A DNA stretch of 16,742 bases from CAYPPS01 sp964412685 (GTDB lineage: Bacteria > Patescibacteriota > Microgenomatia > PFEM01 > CAYPPS01), in NCBI GenBank assembly GCA_964412685.1, contig CAYPPS010000011.1, positions 1 through 16,742 of the forward strand, given 5' to 3'. The notes under the pieces were generated by a model. It was not told where the DNA came from. It saw only the letters and a program-made list of their open reading frames with translations, and ran no database searches. How positions within the stretch are numbered: position 1 is the stretch's first letter; the number at the start of each line of letters is the position of its first letter. Position numbers and translations under genes: made by a program. Below, piece by piece: positions 6,640-14,295 of the stretch.

Positions 6640-7647
6640 TCAAGGCGTAGAAGCAACTACCGTTACGGTCGAACTGTACTGACTGTAGGAATTGGTGCTG
6701 GTGGGCATCGTTATTCTTAAATACACGTCTCTGGTTTGACCAACACCAACGTTGGTGTCTAAAGCATATAAGGTGTCAAACACTTCAAAAGTTGTCCAGG
6801 CAGAACCGTCTTCAGAGGATTCCCATTTAACTTGAGTGGCTCCGTTCGAAGTGCCAAGAGTCCAAGTGTTGCCCCCTTCTGTAAAAGCCGTACTTCTAAC
6901 ATCTAAATCGGCTGGTCCGGAATCCACACTGACTGTCTCAACATCATCAATACCGCTAATGGTCGTGTCCTCAATTGCTTCGAGAGCTAAAGTTGGAAAA
7001 GAAACAGACCCGTCGGTAATCAGACTGATAGAAAAAGCCGGGCCAGTCACATCAAGCTGAGCGTTATCAACCCAAATATGGGTTTCCGCTGAACCGTTGT
7101 TGCCATTTCTTACATCCATCATAAAACGAATCTCGTATGTGCCGGTTTCATCAAAATAGGAAGAAACATTGGTTGGGCCTACCGATGTCCAACCACTACC
7201 CTGATAAACCGTGGTTTCACTATATATTGTTGTCGGTGTCGTCCAATCTCCCATGCTCGGTTTTTTGATTTGAACCTCTAAATTTTGCCGGGCAGAAGCT
7301 ATTGCCACCCAGGTTTTCTGCCAATACAAACTAAGATTAACGGTATCTGATGAATTTATAGAAGTGGAGATAGTTTGAGTCCCTGTGCCTATCGCTGATT
7401 TGTTCCTTCCTACCCCTGAAGTTGTCTCTATCGATCCGGCCGTATCTTGATAAGTTGTCCCGTTATAGACAGCGGTTGAAAGTGTCCAATCGGTCTCTCC
7501 CCCGGTAAAACTAGGATTGCTTAGATATTCTGCCGCTCTTACCTGTCGAATTTCCGGTGGAAAATTCCAAACCTGCGGCCAACCGGACAAAAACCAAGCG
7601 ATTATAATAACAAAAACCAGTAGTTTCCTTGAGGTTTTCGTTTTCAT
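6640..7647 (-). CDS. Secreted beta-rich surface protein
   Basis: A 335-residue protein with a clear signal peptide: basic MKTKTSRK, hydrophobic core at residues 9-21, then WPQVWNFPPEIRQVRA, with likely cleavage before AEYLSN (about residue 39). The mature protein is poor in Cys and rich in Thr, Ser, Gly and Asn. Residues about 41-205 ('NPSFTGGETDWT ... YEIRFMMDVRNG...WVDNAQL') resemble jelly-roll carbohydrate-binding or discoidin-like modules. Residues about 207-335 form a second beta domain. There is no C-terminal anchor, so it is probably released or held non-covalently. A TATAAT box ends 7 nt before the ATG; the intervening CGAGGAC could act as a weak ribosome site if transcription starts upstream. 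The stop lies directly against the CsoR remnant. Confidence 0.85.
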   Translation of the reverse strand: MKTKTSRKLLVFVIIIAWFLSGWPQVWNFPPEIRQVRAAEYLSNPSFTGGETDWTLSTAVYNGTTYQDTAGSIETTSGVGRNKSAIGTGTQTISTSINSSDTVNLSLYWQKTWVAIASARQNLEVQIKKPSMGDWTTPTTIYSETTVYQGSGWTSVGPTNVSSYFDETGTYEIRFMMDVRNGNNGSAETHIWVDNAQLDVTGPAFSISLITDGSVSFPTLALEAIEDTTISGIDDVETVSVDSGPADLDVRSTAFTEGGNTWTLGTSNGATQVKWESSEDGSAWTTFEVFDTLYALDTNVGVGQTRDVYLRITMPTSTNSYSQYSSTVTVVASTP

Positions 7648-7654
7648 GTCCTCG

Positions 7655-7660
7655 ATTATA
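7655..7660 (-). promoter_or_regulatory. -10 box of the secreted-protein gene
   Basis: A perfect TATAAT on the minus strand, seven bases from the ATG at 7647. This predicts a transcript starting at or next to the start codon. No good -35 is visible. Confidence 0.5.
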
Positions 7661-7676
7661 AACTTCTCTAAACTAA

Positions 7677-7711
7677 AAGTCCGAAGAAGTTTGTTTTTTG
7701 ACCTTCGGCTT
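7677..7711 (-). terminator. Hairpin terminator downstream of the zinc-ribbon gene
   Basis: AAG-t-CCGAAG (7677-7686) pairs with CTTCGG-CTT (7703-7711), nine pairs with one bulge and a 16-nt loop. On the minus strand the stem is followed by ACTTTTAG. It lies between the stop of the gene at 7821 and the promoter of the gene starting at 7647. Two weaker hairpins come first: AAGAG/CTCTT at 7803-7815, and GCCC/GGGC at 7763-7779 with a following run of T. Confidence 0.4.
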
Positions 7712-7820
7712 GCAAAATAACCGAAAAAGTAAAAATAGATAAAATAGAAGTGTTAAAAAGTTGCCCGAGCTTGTTGGGCGATTAGTTCTTTTTCCTACCG
7801 AAAAGAGCGACTCTTGTCAT

Positions 7821-8315
7821 TTAAGACTTTGTCTTTGATTTCCGACTCTTTTTCTCTGGTTTAGTTTCTGGACTTTTTGTCTTTTTACTCTTATTCTTTT
7901 CTGGTTTAGTTTCTACCGAGCTTGCTTTCTTCTCTCCTACGGCTGATAACAAACGAATAATCGTGTCAAGCTTAGTATTTAAGACTCCAATTTTTTCTGC
8001 CAGTTGAGCTGTGCCACGATCACCGGCGTCATTTCTTGAAGGCCTTCGGGAATCTCGATTGTCAAAACTGCGATCACGAGAACCTCTCCAGCTTGACCGA
8101 TTGTTGTCTCGACCACCTTTTGTCTCAAAACAATCACTGCAATAAATCGGCTTATCCCCGCTTGGTCTAAAGGGTACTTGGCAATCTTTACCACATTCAT
8201 CGCACACGGCATCGTGCAACGAAGGTCTCTCCGAATCTCGGCCTCCTCCAAAACTCCTTCGAGGAGAATCATTTCGGTCTCTCGACCTGTTACTACCTGG
8301 ATTAAAGTTTCTCAT
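7821..8315 (-). CDS. CxxC-x17-CxxC zinc-ribbon protein with basic disordered arms
   Basis: A 164-residue protein. The N-terminal 33 residues and residues 66-105 are rich in Arg, Gly, Ser and Asp. Between them lies a zinc-ribbon with C38xxC41, exactly 17 residues, then C59xxC62, in the context 'VCDECGKDCQVPFRP ... YCSDCF'. This matches the small CxxC-x17-CxxC domain that I recall as common in CPR proteins. A short amphipathic helix (about 105-128, 'LAEKIGVLNTKLDTIIRLL') is followed by a Lys/Ser/Thr tail. The composition suggests RNA or ribosome binding, but this is inference. It has its own promoter (TTGCTA-17-TATACT) and a leader of about 29 nt. Confidence 0.88.
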   Translation of the reverse strand: MRNFNPGSNRSRDRNDSPRRSFGGGRDSERPSLHDAVCDECGKDCQVPFRPSGDKPIYCSDCFETKGGRDNNRSSWRGSRDRSFDNRDSRRPSRNDAGDRGTAQLAEKIGVLNTKLDTIIRLLSAVGEKKASSVETKPEKNKSKKTKSPETKPEKKSRKSKTKS

Positions 8316-8350
8316 AAATATTTCGACTAAATCTTAATACAACAATCCGC

Positions 8351-8379
8351 AGTATAGGCGTTATTGGTATAAATAGCAA
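8351..8379 (-). promoter_or_regulatory. Promoter of the zinc-ribbon gene
   Basis: TTGCTA (8379-8374), a 17-nt spacer and TATACT (8356-8351) on the minus strand. The start point is expected near 8344. Confidence 0.5.
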
Positions 8380-8663
8380 GTTGGGCTCTGAAAAGATGCA
8401 AATAATTTACCCAAGCCTGAGAATACTTATGACTATTTACTAAAGCAAATTGATCTAATCGAAAGAAATTCACACCCCCTTTACGATAGTGAGTCAAAAC
8501 AATAACCGTTGATGGATTTTATTGTTTGTTATTTCCATTAAGAAATTATATCAAATTCATTTGTTTGATCTCTGGGTTAGGCTAAAATAAATCTGGCTCT
8601 CCTTAAAGGACTTATTCTGCAATCATAAATTGGAGTTTGATATTGCGTTTGGAAACATAAACA

Positions 8664-8707
8664 TTGTTATCGGAAGCCTTCGAAGTATAAATTTTGTATG
8701 CTAGAAT
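8664..8707 (+). promoter_or_regulatory. Promoter(s) of the nucleotidyltransferase gene
   Basis: Two overlapping possibilities. An extended -10, TGC-TAGAAT (8699-8707), ends 6 nt before the ATG and predicts a leaderless message. Alternatively TTGTTA (8664-8669), a 16-nt spacer and TATAAA (8686-8691) would give a leader of about 16 nt. No Shine-Dalgarno sequence lies between either one and the ATG, which favours leaderless initiation. Confidence 0.5.
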
Positions 8708-8713
8708 TAGCCC

Positions 8714-9523
8714 ATGACAAACCCTAAAAAACTCATTTCTCAATTACAAAAAGAATTTAACCAAAATCCTCTAGTAGAGGCGTTTGTTTTGGTTGGTTCC
8801 CAAGCAAGAGAAGATATTTATAAAGCTACCAAATACTCTGATATGGAAGCATATATCATAACAAAGAATGAAAACGCTGACACCTTAGAAAAACAACTGC
8901 CAGATATTTTGCAAGAGACGGGAACAGTCCTTTTTTCTTTTAAGCACGCTATTGGTTTTGTAGCAGTTTATGAAGACCTGTTCAGATTAGAACTTCCCGT
9001 TATTAAGGAGTCAGGAATGGAAGAGCTTTTCAACAGACCGAAGGCTCAAGTGGTAAGGGTGCTGATTGATAAAACAGAAGGTAAACTTGAAAAAATACTT
9101 GACAGCAGACCTGATGAGATTGATTATGCAAAAGAATTTGATGACAAGGTTACCAATTTTTGGTTTTGGCAAATTATAGCTGTTCAATACTTCAAAAAAG
9201 GAGAGTTTTACAACACCAGAGCAGTAATGGGTATTCACGCATCAACTCTAATATGGATGTTTGGGCTAATTAACAACCCCAAAATATTATTACTTGAAAC
9301 AAATAAAAGAATTGAGCAATTTTTATCCCCTGAACAACTTGTTAACATAAAAGAAATTACTCCTGCATACGAAAAGGGTGCAATTTATAAATCACTTACA
9401 AAAGTTACAGAAATATTCACTCGTGTAATCTCAGAAGTTCAAAAGAAATACGAATATGATTTCGACGAAAGCTTAGAACAAAAAGTTAAACCTAAACTTC
9501 AAGAGCTACTTAAGCAAAAATAA
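8714..9523 (+). CDS. Nucleotidyltransferase, Lnu(B)/ANT(6)-like
   Basis: A 269-residue cytosolic protein. The N-terminal domain has the polymerase-beta-type nucleotidyltransferase signature: GSQARED (G28-S29), then YSDMEAYII with D43 and E45 as metal ligands (D-x-E in place of D-x-D). The C-terminal two-thirds is helical ('FWFWQIIAVQYFKKGEFYNTRA'), like the antibiotic-binding half of lincosamide Lnu(B)/(F)-type and streptomycin 6-adenylyltransferases, which are of similar length. Transfer of a nucleotide to a small hydroxylated molecule is plausible; the substrate, and whether it gives any resistance, cannot be told. It is the only confident plus-strand gene, more AT-rich than its neighbours and flanked by gene-poor DNA, which fits acquisition by transfer. 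Confidence 0.85.
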   Translation: MTNPKKLISQLQKEFNQNPLVEAFVLVGSQAREDIYKATKYSDMEAYIITKNENADTLEKQLPDILQETGTVLFSFKHAIGFVAVYEDLFRLELPVIKESGMEELFNRPKAQVVRVLIDKTEGKLEKILDSRPDEIDYAKEFDDKVTNFWFWQIIAVQYFKKGEFYNTRAVMGIHASTLIWMFGLINNPKILLLETNKRIEQFLSPEQLVNIKEITPAYEKGAIYKSLTKVTEIFTRVISEVQKKYEYDFDESLEQKVKPKLQELLKQK

Positions 9524-9624
9524 AAACGATATCAAACTTTGGTGATTGTTGAACAGGCGAGGGAAAGGTTAAAAAGGATTTATCAAAATCATCAATCGGC
9601 AAACAAATTGCAAAAGAAGCTGGC

Positions 9625-9837
9625 TTATTTAAATTTCCCCAAGGCCCAATTGAGAATTTTGATTTGTTTTTCGATAATTTCTTTTTGCCAGTCTAATTCC
9701 TCCTGAAGTTTCTCAGCCTGGGGAGAGTCTTCTTCCCAACCTTCATCTTCCAGATGCTCTTCAAGCTCTTCTTCCAACTCTTCAACCTCAGCCTCCAATT
9801 CTTCGATCCTAGTATTAATGTCTTGTTCAGTTCTCAT
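9625..9837 (-). CDS. Small acidic coiled-coil protein
   Basis: A 70-residue protein with a nearly uninterrupted Glu/Leu heptad pattern ('RIEELEAEVEELEEELEEHL', then 'KLQEELDWQKEIIEKQIKIL'), broken once by a Gly-Trp/Ser-Pro turn at about residues 33-39. It probably forms a helical hairpin or dimer. It starts 2 nt after the stop of the preceding gene (9840), so it is the last gene of that operon. No family is recognised. Confidence 0.75.
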   Translation of the reverse strand: MRTEQDINTRIEELEAEVEELEEELEEHLEDEGWEEDSPQAEKLQEELDWQKEIIEKQIKILNWALGKFK

Positions 9838-9839
9838 CG

Positions 9840-10307
9840 TTATTGGGGCGCCAGAATCCTGGTCCTTTTAATTTGAGAAACTATTAACTTGGAGCCATCT
9901 TTTTGACCGGCAACCTCAATACCGGTACCCACTTCAAAATACATAGGATCACAAGAAGTTTCACCTTGTCCAAAATCGCAACGGCTTTCATCAGTAAAAA
10001 CTAGCTCTACAGTTGCCGCAGGTGATCCAGTTTCTGCATCATCAAAAATTAATTTCCAAGGGTTTCCATCACCTATTAAAACACCACTAACCATATCCTC
10101 TCCTGCTTGGTCTGATGAAGAAGGCAAATCTTGCTCCACGTTGCCAGCATCTTGAGGAGATTTTTGGCTACCGGTTGTCACCCCGGAAGGAACTGGCAAA
10201 GACGAAGGTGTCTTTTTATTTTTCGGTTTTAGAAACAAAAAAAAGAAAACGTTAACAATTACTATTAGAGTAATACCGATACCAACGAGAACTTTTTTAT
10301 TTTTCAT
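9840..10307 (-). CDS. Membrane-anchored protein with OB-like extracytoplasmic domain
   Basis: A 155-residue protein with a membrane helix at residues 6-26 and a Ser/Pro/Gln-rich linker to about residue 70. A beta-rich domain of about 80 residues follows ('VSGVLIGDGNPWKLIFDD ... GTGIEVAGQKDGSKLIVSQI'), with two Cys (110, 119) likely bridged. The strand order resembles small OB-fold domains, but this is a guess. AAGGA sits directly before the ATG, the same abutting arrangement as at 494 and 4224. It lies 28 nt after the large surface-protein gene and is probably in the same operon. Confidence 0.82.
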   Translation of the reverse strand: MKNKKVLVGIGITLIVIVNVFFFLFLKPKNKKTPSSLPVPSGVTTGSQKSPQDAGNVEQDLPSSSDQAGEDMVSGVLIGDGNPWKLIFDDAETGSPAATVELVFTDESRCDFGQGETSCDPMYFEVGTGIEVAGQKDGSKLIVSQIKRTRILAPQ

Positions 10308-10335
10308 TCCTTGTACTTGATACTATGTTTAATAA

Positions 10336-13300
10336 TTAATTAGGACAAGTCCCTTTTTTATAACCCAAATTGTAGATTTTTGTGCCGCGAAGTGTTTTTG
10401 AACCGCTTTGATCAAAAGAGGCACAAAAAACACAAGCATCATCATAATCTTCCCAATAATCACTCATTTTCCCATTATCATATCTCAAACGAGTCTTGCC
10501 ACAAACGGCTTGCTTGTCATTCCAATAATCACATCTTCCTTCAGGTATTTCTCCTCTAGATTGTTCAAATTCTTCAAAAGTTAAATACATACCTTGTGAA
10601 CACTTATATATTCCACCCTCAGGTGTTGGTTCAGGCTTTCTCAGCTTGATTGTCGTCAAGAAACAATCCGCAATCTGTTCGTTGGCTTGTTTAACATCAG
10701 GAGTAATGTAGTAGGCGAGTGAAATCAGATAATAATTATTTCCTTCTTTGAAATAATAAAGGACATTCCGGTGCTTGCCGCCGGGCATGTCCGCCTCATC
10801 AAGATATTTTTCTGCCTGCCTTCCTAAAATTTCCCCCTGGCTGGTTGTTTGTGTTCCGGTATTATTTTCAAACCAACGGCCGTAGTTCTCATCGGTTTTC
10901 AAATCCGTCTTGGAAGCAATGACATCAAAAAATGAATGTTTCGCCGACTGATCTAAAAGACTTGCCGAGTCAGTGGTGGAAACCAAGGCAAGCCTGGTCT
11001 GATCGATCAGGTCATAAGTATAACCCTCTTGAGTATCCCAACCGGGAGGATATTGAGCTTCAAATTCAAAATTGTCACTATAGTAATTGTGCCAAGAATC
11101 AAAATCACACTCTTGAGCAGGAGAAGAGACCGGCGCTTGTCCTGATCCCCGACTCATGCCCGCCTCAGGCGCTAAAAGAACCGTCGTATAATAATCCTGC
11201 TCGTATTTAGTAATGCTTTTGGTCATCTCTGTCTCCCCATCCGGATTTTTATAACTTAACTGGATCGAGCCTCTTTCTCCCGGAACAGTTGGAAAAGAAA
11301 ACATCCCGTTGGTGACCGAGTATTCGGTTTCGGTGGGATTTTGAGGCGTTTTTACTAAAAGCGTTCCTTCCTGACGATTAACAATGCTCCCAAAAACTTT
11401 AGGAACTGCTCCTCTATTGGGGGGAATCGGCTGACCGGTTTGATAGGGATAATAAAAAATAAGGGTTTGGAAACCACTAGCTTTAATTTCAAATTTAATC
11501 GAACCAGTATAGCCCGATAATAATGGCAATTTCCAATCAACATAACCAGGCGCACTGGAAAAATTATCAAGATTTTTTGTTTGGGCCTGGTAAGAAAAAA
11601 CTTCTTCTCCGTCAGAGTTATAACCTTTAAAATCAACCCCAATATTATTGGTGGGCTTTTCCTCGCCATCGCTTTGCACTTTAACGGCTCTGACGGGTGC
11701 CAAAACCTCGCCGGCCGAAGTCACTCCGCTGGTTATCTCGAGAAAGAGATACTTTCCCGGCAAATGACTGGTTTGTAAAACGTACTGTCTCGCTAGCCAG
11801 TCGCTTGAAGGCAAGCCCTCGACTGTCGCACAAACACTCCCCGTCACGCTAAGCAACCGATTCTTAAAATCAACATTAATTGCTTGTTGATAAATGGCTT
11901 GATTTAATTTAGCAAAAAATTGATCATCCTCAAGATAGGGTTTGTAAAGAGCGCTGCGTGCTAAAGATTGGTAATTAATTCTTGACAAAGGCTCGCCATC
12001 AGACAGACGCCCGTCTTTGTTGGCCAAAACAGGTGAGTTGATCAATTCATAAGTCGCCGCCTGATTATCGATATAGGAATAACCGGGAACATAAATTCGT
12101 CTTATGAGTTCAATTGTCGCCACTTGATTCATGCCCGTTTCCCAATTTTCCGGCATAAAAGCGATTAAATCATCATGAAAAGCAGAAAGGATTAGGGAAA
12201 TAATTTTTATTTCTGAAAAGTCCGTGCCCCTTTCATCAATCATCAACACAATCTCATTTAAGCTGGCGTTGTAGAAACTTAAACTTTCTTCACTCCCCTT
12301 AACCACCACCTGATGACCTCGAAAAGGTTGTCCATAGATCTTCTTAGCCTCTTGGTAAATTTTTTCCAGATCTTCCCCCATATCCCTTCCTTTTTCATCT
12401 TGATAGTAATTTTTAACTTCTTCGGAAACTAAAAACTCAATATCGCCCCCGGGAATCTCCCGATCTTCATAAGGAACATTGCAATAGATTTCCTGTTTAA
12501 CTAAGCCCTCACAACACTGTTCCTTTTCTCCCCCATAAATATTTACCTTCATCCCTTGCTTCGCACATATCTCGCAATCAGAATTACAACCGTCTCGATT
12601 GTCGCTATTCCCATCGTCACACTCCTCTCCTTCCTCCGCAATGCCATTGCCGCAGCCTTCGCTTGTCCGAACACAAGCTCCATTTTGACAACCAAACTCA
12701 CACTCAAAAGCCTCACTTTCCCAGCCTTCGGGCTGACATGATTTTTCTAAAATCCGACACCACTGATCAGAGCACTCCGGTAATGTTTCGTTGGTTGAAA
12801 TAGAATAACATTCATCTTCGAGAGTCTCTCCCCAAGCAGTCACAAAACCTTTAACATTAATGTTTTTACCGCCGTCGCTATCAAAACAAGGCACATTGGT
12901 CGGTACCGGTGTAAGGGTCGGTGTAAGAGTAGGCGAAACAGGTACGTTTGTCGCTGTCGCTTGGGCTACCGGAGTAATTGTTGCCGTCGGTTGCCCCGGC
13001 TCCTCTGTTGGTAGCGCCGTTGTCGCTGTGGGCGGCGGCACGGACGGTAATTGTTCTTGAGGCGCGGGGGTCAAATCCGGTAAAATTGGCCGGCCCCCTT
13101 CAGTTAAAACCACCACAATAGTTTGCATTTCGATGGTCTCCCTTGCCGCCGACCTCTCTTCTGGTCCTGTTCCAACCACTTGAAAAATTTGCTGATCGAG
13201 TCTTTCTTTCAGCTCGGGTGTTAAGTTAGCTAAATCCTCTTTTTTTATTTCCTTGGGTAATTCAACCGCATAAACACTGTCGGGGAGTAAATAAGCAGAA

Positions 13301-13425
13301 GAAGAATAATAATTTTTCCAAAAGTAAAAAGAGGCCAAGGAAATGACGGCGATCCCTCCCAACCAAAGCAAAGAGGAAAAAAGCTTTTCTTTTCTCAAAT
13401 TAGTCAAAAGGGCAGTCAGTTTCAC
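10336..13425 (-). CDS. Large multidomain cell-surface protein with degenerate peptidase-like core
   Basis: A 1029-residue protein from a GTG. In order: a membrane helix (about 19-37); a short helical part; a Thr/Pro stalk (118-179); a Cys-rich region (180-315) containing a DUF4215/Myxococcus-type repeat (C258 'GNGIAEEGEECDDGNSDNRD' to C284); a helical core (about 330-525) with 'ILSAFHDD' (412-419) and 'WETGMNQVA' (428-436), which looks like a gluzincin site without HExxH; beta domains, one like a carboxypeptidase-regulatory fold (about 676-735); a PsbP-like segment (about 775-930, 'FEAQYPPGWD'); and a terminal Cys-rich knot (940-1027). It is probably a long surface receptor or adhesin. The GTG has no Shine-Dalgarno site and follows a tiny ORF by one codon. 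Domain names beyond the Cys-rich repeat are tentative. Confidence 0.88.
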   Translation of the reverse strand: MKLTALLTNLRKEKLFSSLLWLGGIAVISLASFYFWKNYYSSSAYLLPDSVYAVELPKEIKKEDLANLTPELKERLDQQIFQVVGTGPEERSAARETIEMQTIVVVLTEGGRPILPDLTPAPQEQLPSVPPPTATTALPTEEPGQPTATITPVAQATATNVPVSPTLTPTLTPVPTNVPCFDSDGGKNINVKGFVTAWGETLEDECYSISTNETLPECSDQWCRILEKSCQPEGWESEAFECEFGCQNGACVRTSEGCGNGIAEEGEECDDGNSDNRDGCNSDCEICAKQGMKVNIYGGEKEQCCEGLVKQEIYCNVPYEDREIPGGDIEFLVSEEVKNYYQDEKGRDMGEDLEKIYQEAKKIYGQPFRGHQVVVKGSEESLSFYNASLNEIVLMIDERGTDFSEIKIISLILSAFHDDLIAFMPENWETGMNQVATIELIRRIYVPGYSYIDNQAATYELINSPVLANKDGRLSDGEPLSRINYQSLARSALYKPYLEDDQFFAKLNQAIYQQAINVDFKNRLLSVTGSVCATVEGLPSSDWLARQYVLQTSHLPGKYLFLEITSGVTSAGEVLAPVRAVKVQSDGEEKPTNNIGVDFKGYNSDGEEVFSYQAQTKNLDNFSSAPGYVDWKLPLLSGYTGSIKFEIKASGFQTLIFYYPYQTGQPIPPNRGAVPKVFGSIVNRQEGTLLVKTPQNPTETEYSVTNGMFSFPTVPGERGSIQLSYKNPDGETEMTKSITKYEQDYYTTVLLAPEAGMSRGSGQAPVSSPAQECDFDSWHNYYSDNFEFEAQYPPGWDTQEGYTYDLIDQTRLALVSTTDSASLLDQSAKHSFFDVIASKTDLKTDENYGRWFENNTGTQTTSQGEILGRQAEKYLDEADMPGGKHRNVLYYFKEGNNYYLISLAYYITPDVKQANEQIADCFLTTIKLRKPEPTPEGGIYKCSQGMYLTFEEFEQSRGEIPEGRCDYWNDKQAVCGKTRLRYDNGKMSDYWEDYDDACVFCASFDQSGSKTLRGTKIYNLGYKKGTCPN

Positions 13426-13428
13426 TTT

Positions 13429-13488
13429 TTAACGGGTAAACCTAAACGACTCGATAATTCGCTCCAAAGTTTCTTCTCCTAAAATCAT
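13429..13488 (-). other. Possible upstream short ORF coupled to the large surface-protein gene
   Basis: A 19-codon frame (MILGEETLERIIESFRFTR) ends at TAA (13431-13429), exactly one codon before and in frame with the GTG at 13425. Its ATG overlaps the likely -10 box, so initiation is more likely at the inner TTG, which has AGGAG 8 nt upstream. It could couple translation to the GTG, which lacks its own ribosome site, or it could be a former N-terminus cut off by a stop. Confidence 0.35.
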
Positions 13489-13516
13489 TGTAGTAGAAAA
13501 ACAATAAACAACCCAA
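13487..13516 (-). promoter_or_regulatory. Candidate promoter of the large surface-protein operon
   Basis: TTGGGT (13516-13511), an 18-nt spacer and TACAAT (13492-13487) on the minus strand. The leader is about 55 nt. Confidence 0.4.
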
Positions 13517-13554
13517 CCTCTAAAAATTAGCAATACTACATTGTTAATAAAACT

Positions 13555-13719
13555 TTAACTATCTTTTCTATTAAGGAGACCAATAATTACCATCAACAAC
13601 CCTCCGCTTACCCAGGCTACTAATCCAATCCCCGAAAAAAGAGTTATTCCAACAATAATCCAAATCATACCAAGAATTAAATGAACTTGATAAGGAAATT
13701 TCCTTTTTTGCTTTTTCAT
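13555..13719 (-). CDS. 54-residue two-helix membrane protein
   Basis: A small gene in a different frame from the open frame that overlaps it. It starts MKKQKRKFPYQVHLILGMIW, continues with 'VGITLFSGIGLVAWVSGG' and ends 'IIGLLNRKDS'. The strongly basic N-terminus, two hydrophobic helices (about residues 13-30 and 33-49) joined by a Ser-Gly turn, and a charged end fit a real membrane miniprotein. It starts 17 nt after the stop of the 183-residue protein, so they are probably co-transcribed. No clear Shine-Dalgarno site is visible (AGGACAG 12 nt upstream at best). Function unknown. Confidence 0.65.
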   Translation of the reverse strand: MKKQKRKFPYQVHLILGMIWIIVGITLFSGIGLVAWVSGGLLMVIIGLLNRKDS

Positions 13720-13736
13720 AATATCTATTATCTGTC

Positions 13737-14288
13737 CTACTTACTTGCTTTGCAACATATATTCGGTGAGATAAATCCAGTAACCTCGCCAATTTGCTCT
13801 TCCTCTGCCTCGCACCCACTTCCTCCCACAATATTTACAGTTCTCCCACCCTGACTAGTACATTCTTCTGGTGTCATTGATTGCTCCACTACCAACCAAT
13901 CTTCTATGGTTACCTTGAGTCGATTCTTTCCTGCCTCCAAAGTAACTGTAAAACATCCCGGACAACGCGCTGTCAAAACTTCGATTATCGTCGGATTTTC
14001 TAGACCTAGTGCTTCCACTCCTATTTTTGCTCCCTTCTTTTGGTTTTCATCCAACTCCCAATCTCTTATGCACGCCTTAATATCTTCATCAAACCTATAT
14101 CCTGCCGAGCCAAGGCATCCATGTTCATCTCTGTCTCCACCAACAATTATTTTTTCTACTTCTTCTGTTTCAATTTCTACAGCTTCTTGAATGTTTTGAT
14201 TTTTCTCTGGGGTAGGTTTCAATACCCAGAATATCCCAACTAACAAAAGTGCAGAAAAAGTTAATATAACTACTGTTTTGTTTTTCAT
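13737..14288 (-). CDS. Membrane-anchored Cys-rich protein with 'GGDRDEHGC..AGY' domain
   Basis: A 183-residue protein. A membrane helix (about residues 6-23) and an acidic linker precede the motif at residues 50-79 (GGDRDEHGCLGSAGY ... C73 ... DWEL), which closely matches residues 57-86 of the protein at 1321-1818. A middle domain has CPGC (109-112) before two strands. The end (about 138-180, 'TPEECTSQGG ... GGSGCE ... NICCK') adds Cys143, 159, 178 and 179, absent from the paralogue. The many Cys suggest a disulfide-stabilised exported protein. The -10 box lies 7 nt before the ATG and overlaps a palindrome. The family is not named with confidence. Confidence 0.85.
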   Translation of the reverse strand: MKNKTVVILTFSALLLVGIFWVLKPTPEKNQNIQEAVEIETEEVEKIIVGGDRDEHGCLGSAGYRFDEDIKACIRDWELDENQKKGAKIGVEALGLENPTIIEVLTARCPGCFTVTLEAGKNRLKVTIEDWLVVEQSMTPEECTSQGGRTVNIVGGSGCEAEEEQIGEVTGFISPNICCKASK

Positions 14289-14295
14289 TTATTTT

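Larger units (their letters stand above)
8316..8713. promoter_or_regulatory. Intergenic region between divergent genes
   Basis: About 400 bases without a gene I can support, separating the minus-strand zinc-ribbon gene from the plus-strand nucleotidyltransferase gene. It holds at least two divergent promoters. The minus-strand frame 8327-8518 is open for 64 codons but has no good start and contains the zinc-ribbon promoter, so I do not call it. Confidence 0.6.

Noticed and set aside
8327..8518. Minus-strand open frame of 64 codons ('...FFRLDQFALVNSHKYSQAW...')
   Set aside because: No plausible start codon with a ribosome site, no family recognised, and it contains the likely promoter of the zinc-ribbon gene. 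It might be a remnant, but I cannot support it.
9524..9690. In-frame continuation after the stop of the nucleotidyltransferase
   Set aside because: The frame stays open for about 50 codons, but the TAA is clean, the protein length already fits its family, and part of the stretch is antisense to the coiled-coil gene.
13571..13831. Minus-strand open frame of 86 codons
   Set aside because: It overlaps the 183-residue protein out of frame and shadows the 54-residue membrane protein, which has a better start and hydrophobic pattern.
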